From Mycobacterium kansasii ATCC 12478 (lineage in GTDB: Bacteria > Actinomycetota > Actinomycetes > Mycobacteriales > Mycobacteriaceae): a DNA stretch of 64,000 bases. Below the pieces are notes generated by a model, which worked only from the letters and a program-made list of their open reading frames with translations, did not search any database and had not been told where the DNA came from. The first letter of the stretch is position 1, and each line of letters begins with the position of its first letter. The position numbers and the translations under genes are program-made. The stretch lies in contig NC_022663.1 in the NCBI RefSeq assembly GCF_000157895.3, forward strand, positions 5,766,001 through 5,830,000, read 5' to 3'. Shown here in pieces: positions 7,442 through 13,630 of this stretch.

Positions 7442-8749
7442 CTATCTCGACTCAATCACCGACATCGTGCCGTCGAGGTAGCTCGTGACATACACGGTGC
7501 GGGTGTTTGGGTCCACCGCGACCCCCCACGGGTATTTGCCGACGGCCACGGTGGCCGTGACCGTGTGCGTCTTCCCGTCGATCACCCACAGTGTGGCGTC
7601 CTTGTCGTAGTTCGTGACATAGACGCCGTGCGTCCCCAAATCCACCGCAATCTTCCACGGCTTCGTGCCGACGGGCACCGCGGCGATGACCGTGTTCGTC
7701 CTCCCGTCGATCGCCGACACGGTATGGCCGTCCGAGTTGGCGGTGTAAATCGTGTGCGTGCCGGGATCCACCGCCACCCCGTACGGTCGCGTGCCGACAG
7801 CCACGGTGGCGGTGACGGTGTGTGTGGGCCCGCCGATTACCGACACGGTGTCGTCGCCGCTGTTGGTGACGTAGGCGGTGTGAGTTTCCGGATCCACCGC
7901 AACTCCGAACGGGCCGCTACCGACGTGCACGGTGGCGGTGACGGTGTGCGTATTCCCGTCGATCAGCGACACTGAAGCGCCGAAGGCGTTGGTGACGTAG
8001 GCAGTGTGGGTTTCTGAATCCACCGCCACCCCGAACGGGCCGTGACCCACTCGCACGGTGGCGGTGACGGTGTGCGTATTCCCGTCGATCACCGACACCG
8101 TGTCGTCATCGTTGTTGGTGACGTAGACGGTGTGGGTGCCTGGATCCACCGCTGCCCCGACCGGAGAGCCGCCGACGGGCACGGTGGCCGTGACCTTGTG
8201 TGTCTTTGCGTCGATCACTGACACCCTGCCCCTGACCGTGTGGTTGACGGCGTAGACGGTGCGGGTGCCAGAATCGACCGCTACTCCGTTGAGGAGAGAG
8301 CCGACGGCCACGGTTGCGGTGACCGTGTGCGTGAGCGGCGCGGCCGAACCCGGTCCGGCCCCAGGCTTCGTCGGTCCGGTGGTTGTGGTGCCGGCGCGCT
8401 CGTGGCCGGAGTTGATCACCGAAAACCCAAGCACGGCAAGCGCGCCCACAAGAAGGAGACTCCCAACAATGATGGCTACGCGCCTGACCTTGGCGTTCTT
8501 CCAAGACCCCCACACCTTCCGACGCCACGGCCCGATCCCGGACTCGGGGAGGTTCGCATAAATGATGCCGGCCTTGACTGATGGTCCCGCACCGATGATC
8601 GGGGCACCGCACTCTTCACAGAAAGGCTGGTTCACCGATGTAAGGTGGCCCGCTGGGCAGAGCACCATGGCGGGCACAATCGGGGCTCCGCACTCCCCGC
8701 AGAAACGGTAGTCGTCGGGGTTTTGGTGACCGTTCTCGCACGTCACCAT
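7442..8749 (-). CDS. Zinc-ribbon, single-TM, seven-blade YVTN propeller
   Basis: 435 residues. Two N-terminal zinc ribbons (CENGHQ...CGECGAP and CPAGHL...CEECGAP, within residues 4-50) are followed by one membrane helix (about 88-110: VRRVAIIVGSLLLVGALAVL), a Pro/Gly/Thr linker, and seven repeats of about 42 residues of the type HTVTATVAVG..P.GVAVDP.T.TVYVTN. This predicts cytosolic zinc ribbons and an extracytoplasmic beta-propeller, a layout suited to a surface sensor or scaffold. ATG 8749 is the start. The ligand and partner are unknown. The repeats are very similar to each other at DNA level, so copy number may vary between strains. Confidence 0.85.
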   Translation of the reverse strand: MVTCENGHQNPDDYRFCGECGAPIVPAMVLCPAGHLTSVNQPFCEECGAPIIGAGPSVKAGIIYANLPESGIGPWRRKVWGSWKNAKVRRVAIIVGSLLLVGALAVLGFSVINSGHERAGTTTTGPTKPGAGPGSAAPLTHTVTATVAVGSLLNGVAVDSGTRTVYAVNHTVRGRVSVIDAKTHKVTATVPVGGSPVGAAVDPGTHTVYVTNNDDDTVSVIDGNTHTVTATVRVGHGPFGVAVDSETHTAYVTNAFGASVSLIDGNTHTVTATVHVGSGPFGVAVDPETHTAYVTNSGDDTVSVIGGPTHTVTATVAVGTRPYGVAVDPGTHTIYTANSDGHTVSAIDGRTNTVIAAVPVGTKPWKIAVDLGTHGVYVTNYDKDATLWVIDGKTHTVTATVAVGKYPWGVAVDPNTRTVYVTSYLDGTMSVIESR

Positions 8750-8954
8750 GAGTTAGCGTCCCTTCTTCTGCGGCCCGCGGCCGGGTAAAGGTTTCCGCCG
8801 TCATCGGTGTCATCAGATTCCGCCCGCGCACGAGAGTCAACCCGAAGCCATCGGAATCAGCAGTTTAGGGCCCACGCCGCCGAATCGATGCAGCGGCTTC
8901 CGCTGCCGCGACTGGCCGCCCCTACCGCGGCGTGGTAATCGCGCGAACGGCATG

Positions 8955-9481
8955 CTGACCGGCGGTCGCGAGCCGACGCTCGCGCTTGCCCGCCGTCGCC
9001 GCAACTATTTGCGACACCTCCGCCTCTGGCGGGAAGAGGGCCTGCGGCGGCGCGTGCACAGCCATCGCAAATGGGCCGGCGGGCCGTCGGCGTCGGAAGT
9101 GGTTGCCAATGCCCGAAGGTGTTGTGGACCTTGGATTTCCAGTTCGATGCCAACATCGAAGGTAAGTCCGTCGAGATCGCGTCAGTTGCTCGATGAGCAT
9201 ACCGGTGAATCGTTGCAGCGCTCGATCACCGCCGAGCGCGTGATCGAGGAACCGCGCAGGTGTTTCGCCGCGGCCGGCGGGCTTTCGCCGTGCTGCGCAT
9301 GGACAACGGGCCAGAGCTGATTTGTCAAGCGCTGCAAGAGTTTTGCGTTGCGCAATTATGGCTTCGCGATATCCCGCCGGGGACGCCGTGGAACAACGGT
9401 CATATCGATTCGTTCGACAATCGGCTACGACGGGAACGTCTCAACCGCAACCGGACGCATTGTGCCAGCCATCTGGGGTGA
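8955..9481 (+). mobile_element. Decayed IS3-family transposase (orfB) remnant
   Basis: Pieces of an IS3-type DDE integrase lie in different frames: TLDFQFDANIEGKSVEIASV near 9129 (first catalytic Asp), RSITAERVIEE near 9222, and VLRMDNGPELI...DIPPGTPWNNGHIDSFDNRL at about 9291-9420. At least two frameshifts and a stop interrupt it, and the usual third catalytic region ESF reads DSF. No terminal inverted repeats were identified. It lies between the propeller gene and the methyltransferase and supports insertion and decay in this accessory zone. Confidence 0.75.
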
Positions 9482-9524
9482 GCAAGCGGCTGGCATCGGA
9501 GTCCGCTGACCCGACGATGCGGGA

Positions 9525-10211
9525 CTATTTCGTTCGTGGTGCCGCCACCAGCCATTCCGACGAGTCCGGGTCGGCGGTGTCCAATCCCATCCCCACCTCT
9601 TTGAGCAAGGCCTTGAGTTCGTCGGCTGTCACGTGATGGGCCTCGAACGATTGGGTCAGACTTTTGTCGTCGTAGTCCAGGGTGAACTCGCCGACGACAG
9701 TCCCGTTCTGGTTGCTGAGGATCGTCATCGTCTGCAGCATCTGACCATCGGACCGCTGGTACCTGCCCGGTGGTCGCTGTGCGAACCACTGTAATGGTCG
9801 CCACTGGATGATGGCCTTGCCTTCCGGCTTGAGATGGTGGGCGATGGTCGCCAGGAGGCGCCTGCGGAATTCGACACCCGGATAGTTGATCAAGCTGCTG
9901 GCCAGCAGGACGGCGTCGAATTTCTCGGCAAGCCGCAGGTGCTCGATGCGGGCTCGGACCGTTCGCCCAGGGCGGACATGGGCGAGCATGTCGGCGGAGT
10001 CGTCCACCGCGGTGATTTGATGGCCCAGTTCGGACAGCGGATTAGCGATTCGGCCGACACCGGATCCCAGGTCCAACACCGAGCTTGCCGGGTCGAGCAT
10101 TGCGGCAATGACCTGCACCTCGGCGTCCCCCGACACCCGGCGGTAGATCTCGACCACGCTGCCGTCGGAGGTTATCGGGCCGCCGGAACCCGGTGCGCCG
10201 CTGCTGGGCAT
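9525..10211 (-). CDS. SAM-dependent class I methyltransferase
   Basis: 228 residues from ATG 10211; a TTG at 10277 would add 22 residues, and neither has a strong ribosome site. Motif I is SVLDLGSGVGRIANPLSELG, the acidic residue after beta-2 is in ITAVDDS, and motif IV is FDAVLLASSLINY. It is the last gene of a same-strand series: P450, 26-residue peptide, methyltransferase. The substrate is unknown; given the neighbours it could methylate the peptide or a P450 product, but that is inference. The IS3 remnant lies just downstream. Confidence 0.8.
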   Translation of the reverse strand: MPSSGAPGSGGPITSDGSVVEIYRRVSGDAEVQVIAAMLDPASSVLDLGSGVGRIANPLSELGHQITAVDDSADMLAHVRPGRTVRARIEHLRLAEKFDAVLLASSLINYPGVEFRRRLLATIAHHLKPEGKAIIQWRPLQWFAQRPPGRYQRSDGQMLQTMTILSNQNGTVVGEFTLDYDDKSLTQSFEAHHVTADELKALLKEVGMGLDTADPDSSEWLVAAPRTK

Positions 10212-10321
10212 GCGATGTACCTGCTGTCCTGTCGTGCGCCGCCGGGCCAGCGGGAATGATGCAGACCTGCTGATCAAAGTCCCGCTGGCCGTCGGCTAGT
10301 GGATCCAACCGATGGTCACCG

Positions 10322-10402
10322 TCAGTCGACGATGTCGTCGACGACGAACGAGATCAACGCATAGGGCGTCTCGTGTGCTTTGAACAAGAGTTCGTGGGAC
10401 AC
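10322..10402 (-). CDS. 26-residue peptide, new small family (member 2)
   Basis: GTG at 10402 follows AGGAG with a 7-base spacer. The product begins with initiator Met then SHELLFK, continues AHETPYALIS and ends FVVDDIVD before TGA. Its length equals that of the peptide at 3368-3448, and the two align without gaps. Conserved positions are Ser2, Glu4, Leu6, Phe7, Glu11, Pro13, Phe19, Val21, Asp22, Ile24 and Asp26. It sits alone behind an intergenic region with two strong palindromes, downstream of a P450 and upstream of a methyltransferase, all on one strand. A peptide substrate for those enzymes is the leading hypothesis; a regulatory microprotein is the alternative. Confidence 0.7.
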   Translation of the reverse strand: MSHELLFKAHETPYALISFVVDDIVD

Positions 10403-10458
10403 GATCAATCTCCTTTCTTGATCAATGATCCGTATCTATCAACATCTCCGATTATCGT

Positions 10459-10479
10459 TACACATTTTGCAAATGTGTA
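10459..10479. promoter_or_regulatory. Perfect palindrome TACACATTT-N3-AAATGTGTA
   Basis: 9-base arms around TGC, about 57 bases upstream of the GTG of the 26-residue peptide gene. This is a TetR-like operator geometry in an AT-rich promoter stretch unlike the surrounding GC-rich DNA. The regulator is unknown. Confidence 0.6.
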
Positions 10480-10499
10480 TCCCATCGCTGGGCAAGAAG

Positions 10500-10523
10500 C
10501 GTGTCCCCCAGATGGGGGACACG
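10500..10523. promoter_or_regulatory. Operator-like palindrome with GTCCCCC-N4-GGGGGAC core
   Basis: 11-base perfect arms around a GA centre. The core and spacing match the site at 188-205. A second inverted pair, GACAC-N5-GTGTC (10518-10532), overlaps its edge. It lies between the P450 stop (10549) and the peptide gene, so it could be either an operator or, in RNA, a terminator of the P450 transcript; the shared core with the left site favours an operator. Confidence 0.55.
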
Positions 10524-10548
10524 GCGCGTGTCGCCTGACGGGTGAGTG

Positions 10549-11754
10549 CTATCCCAGCATGACGGGAAGCTCGGCGTATCGATTGAGCAGCGGGATCGGT
10601 TCGAGGCGAAGCTCCTCCGGGGCGATAGCCAGGGTGAGACCAGGAAAGCGGGTTATCAAGCCGGCGATCGCGATGCGGGTTTCCATTCGCGCGAGATGTG
10701 AGCCCAGACAGAAGTGACTACCTCGGCTGAAGGCCAGGTGGTTGTTGGGCTTGCGGGTGATATCGAAGCGGTCGGGATCGTCGAATTCGGCGGGGTCGCG
10801 GTTGGCAGACGTCAGCAGCGGCACCACCATCGCTCCGCGCGGAATCGTGACGCCGTGCACCACGATGTCCTCGGCGGCGAACGTTGTCGCCTCGGTGCTG
10901 CCGACGGTGCCGGTATAACGCAGGACCTCTTCGACGGCGCTGCCGATGAGCTCCGGTCGTCGCTGTAGCAGGCTTAGCTGTTCACGGTGGGAGAGCAGGG
11001 CGGCTATTCCGTTGGTGATCACGTTCGGGGTTGTTTGATAGTCGCCGGTGATGAGCAGGAACACCATCGCGACGATCTCGTCGTCCGATAGCCGGTCGCC
11101 GTCCTCGCTGGCCTCAATCATCGCGGTGATGATGTCTTGCCCTGGGTCGCCGCGGCGCTGTTGGACCAGGGTCCGCAGACAGTCGACGAACTCGTCCATC
11201 CGCTGCGCAGCGCCCTCGGTGCCGCCGGCCAACATCAGCTCGAACAGCGAGTCGATGTAATCGTAGAAGGCGGACCGATCCTCAGCGGGTATGCCGACCA
11301 TCTCACTGATCACCGTGGTCGGGATCGGCAACGCATAGTCGCGTTGCAGGTCGATCCGCTGTCCTGCCTTAAACCCGTCGAGCACGACACGGGTGACGGT
11401 CTGTACTCGATCGCCGAGGCGCGCGATCGCGCGTGGGGTGAACGGCCGGCTGACCAGCTTGCGCAGCCGCAGGTGCGCGGGATCGTCCTGATACACCATG
11501 GTGCCGGTGGTGAGCATGCGGATGGCTTCGGGCAACGGGAGGTGTTCGGCGCCCTCCACGACGCGCCGGATCCGCGGATCGGTGACCACGTCCACGCAGT
11601 CTTGGTAACGGGAGATGAAATAGACGTCCCGGTCGGGTGGCCGCAGGGCCAGCCGCCCCCGGTAGACCGGGGCATTGCGGCGCATCCAGTCGTAGTAGCG
11701 GTGCTGGTCGGCGTTGAACTCCGCCGTCCCCACCGTGATCGGATGGCTGATCAA
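10549..11754 (-). CDS. Cytochrome P450 with atypical I-helix
   Basis: 401 residues, a soluble bacterial P450. The K-helix ExxR is EVLR (276-279) and the heme loop FSRGSHFCLG (342-351) has the thiolate Cys349; its first Gly is replaced by Ser compared with FGxGxHxCxG. The I-helix reads GDYQTT (237-242) where AGxE/DTT is usual, so the acid of the acid-alcohol pair is Gln while Thr is kept. The start is TTG 11754, only 7 bases after the metallopeptidase stop, suggesting co-transcription. The substrate is unknown; no ferredoxin gene adjoins. The peptide and methyltransferase genes lie downstream. Confidence 0.9.
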   Translation of the reverse strand: MISHPITVGTAEFNADQHRYYDWMRRNAPVYRGRLALRPPDRDVYFISRYQDCVDVVTDPRIRRVVEGAEHLPLPEAIRMLTTGTMVYQDDPAHLRLRKLVSRPFTPRAIARLGDRVQTVTRVVLDGFKAGQRIDLQRDYALPIPTTVISEMVGIPAEDRSAFYDYIDSLFELMLAGGTEGAAQRMDEFVDCLRTLVQQRRGDPGQDIITAMIEASEDGDRLSDDEIVAMVFLLITGDYQTTPNVITNGIAALLSHREQLSLLQRRPELIGSAVEEVLRYTGTVGSTEATTFAAEDIVVHGVTIPRGAMVVPLLTSANRDPAEFDDPDRFDITRKPNNHLAFSRGSHFCLGSHLARMETRIAIAGLITRFPGLTLAIAPEELRLEPIPLLNRYAELPVMLG

Positions 11755-11761
11755 CCCGGCT

Positions 11762-12646
11762 CTATCCCAGGTCGGTCGCGGTGAAGGTGTCGCACTTGTT
11801 GGGGTCGCCGGTCTGATAGCCGATGGTGAACCACTTCTGCCGCTGCGACGACGAGCCGTGCGTCCACGTCTCGGGGTTGGTGCGTCCGTTCACCTGCTGC
11901 TGGATGCGGTCATCGCCGACCGACGCCGCGGCCGAGAGTGCGTCTTGAATGTCCTTGTCGCTCAACGGTTGCAGGTACGGCACTCCGGTGCTCTGCTGTT
12001 TGACGGTCGACGCGTAGTACGCCCAGACGCCGGCGTAGCAGTCGGCCTGCAACTCGGTGCGCACCCCGTTGCCGCCGGCGCCCTGGGCGCCTTGCTGGGC
12101 GCGGCCGAGCACCCCCAGCAGGTTTTGCACGTGATGGCCGTATTCGTGGGCCACGACGTATTCTTCGGCGAATGGTCCACCGCTGGAACCGAATTGGGTG
12201 ACCAGCACCTGGAAGAAGTCGGTGTCGAAATACGCGGTCTTGTCCACCGGACAGTAGAACGGTCCCACGTCGCTGCTGGCGGGTCCGCAACCGGTGCTGA
12301 CCTGACCGCTGAACAGCCGCAGATGCGGGCGGGTGTAGCGATTGGGCATCAGCTGCTTCCATACCGCGTCCAGGGAGTTACCGGTGGCCACCACCCGGCA
12401 CTGCACATACTTGTTGGCGTCGGCACCGGTTTTGCACCGGCTGAGGTCGAAGCCGGGTGCCACGGCCTCGCGGTTGTCGACCGGTTGCTGGCTCATGATG
12501 CCGCCCGGATCGACTCCCAGGAACAGGGCGACCACCACGATCAGCAGCCCCCCGATGCCGCCGCCGATGGCCATCCGCCCGCCCGGGAAACCACCCGACG
12601 ACGACGCGGTGCTGGTGTCGATCTGCATACCCTCGTTGAAGGTCAT
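11762..12646 (-). CDS. Membrane-anchored neutral zinc metallopeptidase (Rv2575-like)
   Basis: 294 residues of the putative neutral zinc metallopeptidase family. Cytosolic N-terminus, one membrane helix at about residues 27-45 (IGGGIGGLLIVVVALFLG), then an extracytoplasmic domain with the zinc motif HEYGH (167-171) and paired Cys residues. In M. tuberculosis the homolog sits next to the Rv2574 gene, as here (SRPBCC gene 42 bases upstream). The P450 directly downstream is an addition to that order. It could in principle process an exported peptide, but its wide conservation argues for a general envelope role. Confidence 0.88.
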   Translation of the reverse strand: MTFNEGMQIDTSTASSSGGFPGGRMAIGGGIGGLLIVVVALFLGVDPGGIMSQQPVDNREAVAPGFDLSRCKTGADANKYVQCRVVATGNSLDAVWKQLMPNRYTRPHLRLFSGQVSTGCGPASSDVGPFYCPVDKTAYFDTDFFQVLVTQFGSSGGPFAEEYVVAHEYGHHVQNLLGVLGRAQQGAQGAGGNGVRTELQADCYAGVWAYYASTVKQQSTGVPYLQPLSDKDIQDALSAAASVGDDRIQQQVNGRTNPETWTHGSSSQRQKWFTIGYQTGDPNKCDTFTATDLG

Positions 12647-12688
12647 CGCATGCTCCCCAATCCGGACCGCCTACCGGGTCGAACCAGC

Positions 12689-13216
12689 CTAACCCTGCTT
12701 CCCGGTGGCGAACCGCGCGTCGGTATACCTGCGCAGGTTGGCAAGAAACCGGCGCAGCGCCAGGTTCAGCAGTGGCCCGAACAAGAACATGCCCAGGACC
12801 GCCGGGCCGGCGGGCCTCTGCGCCATGGTCCAGGTGAGCCGGCAGCCACCGGGGATGACCTCGACCTGGTAATCCTCGGCGAACGCTGCGACCGCTTGCG
12901 TGGAGCATTCGTTGAACCGAAATGCCATGCGCTGCAACGGCTCCCAGACCAGAAATTCCTCGTTGGCTTCCATGCCCCCGTGCATGTCGACGGTGCGCGT
13001 GGTGCCGACGTGATACGGCTGCGGACTGGTCCAGGTCACTTTCTTGATGGCCGATGCCCAGCGCGGCCAGGCGTCCGCGTCGGCGAGCACTTCGAACAGT
13101 TGCTCGGGGGTGATGGCCAGGTCGACGCTGTTGCGGAACAGGTATGGCGCCGCACCGGAATCCGGGTCGAGAAAGGTCAACTCGACGCGCTCGCAGGGAA
13201 ACATGACTACAGACAT
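12689..13216 (-). CDS. SRPBCC/polyketide-cyclase-like protein (Rv2574-like)
   Basis: 175 residues from ATG 13216. The helix-grip fold pattern is FRNSVDLAITPEQLFEVLADADAWPRWASAIKKV, shown here only as the run LFEVLADADAWPRWASAI, followed by alternating strands and a C-terminal amphipathic helix LRRFLANLRRYTDAR. Such proteins bind hydrophobic ligands in a cavity; catalysis is uncertain. A short hydrophobic stretch LGMFLFGPLLNLAL precedes the last helix. It lies 42 bases upstream of the metallopeptidase and is likely co-transcribed with it. Confidence 0.8.
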   Translation of the reverse strand: MSVVMFPCERVELTFLDPDSGAAPYLFRNSVDLAITPEQLFEVLADADAWPRWASAIKKVTWTSPQPYHVGTTRTVDMHGGMEANEEFLVWEPLQRMAFRFNECSTQAVAAFAEDYQVEVIPGGCRLTWTMAQRPAGPAVLGMFLFGPLLNLALRRFLANLRRYTDARFATGKQG

Positions 13217-13630
13217 TAAGCCGACGTAAAGCCGTCCGGCGAACCCGCGGACTTCGCGTGCCGTGAAGCGGCGGACCTCACTACCGGCGACGTCTGGGCC
13301 GGAGCGCCACCGCATCTCCCGCTCGAGAGATCTGCGAAATTTGCGGAGCCTTCCCAGCATTCGGATTGTGGAAACGCTTCTTGACACGCCGTCGGCGCCG
13401 GGTGGCCGCCTGTGGCCGGGGTTGTGTTCAACGACGAAATTCCGGCGCCTTCGGCGGCTGGGACGCCGGTAATCGCCCAGACTGGCGACGACAGGGGCCG
13501 CACCAGTTTTGAGACAATCCCGCGCGTATCCGAAAGATTGCCTCGAAAATGCGCCGCCGAAGCGTACGCTCTGCTGGCTGGTAATGCATGCCGACGACAG
13601 TCAGATCACGCGGATTGACGGAGGTGCGAG
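13217..13630. other. Intergenic region, divergent promoters
   Basis: About 410 bases between the SRPBCC gene (leftward) and the PE_PGRS gene (rightward). A leftward open frame here (13216-13503) lacks a recognisable product and is not called. It presumably holds the promoters of both neighbours; GACGGAGGTGCGAG precedes the PE_PGRS ATG. Nothing else is recognised. Confidence 0.5.

Noticed and set aside
9525..11754. Known mycofactocin or lasso peptide locus
   Set aside because: No radical SAM enzyme, lasso cyclase, YcaO or B1/B2 protease is present, and the peptide lacks those precursor signatures.
13216..13503. Leftward 95-codon gene upstream of the SRPBCC gene
   Set aside because: No recognisable product or convincing ribosome site; it is more simply the divergent promoter region.
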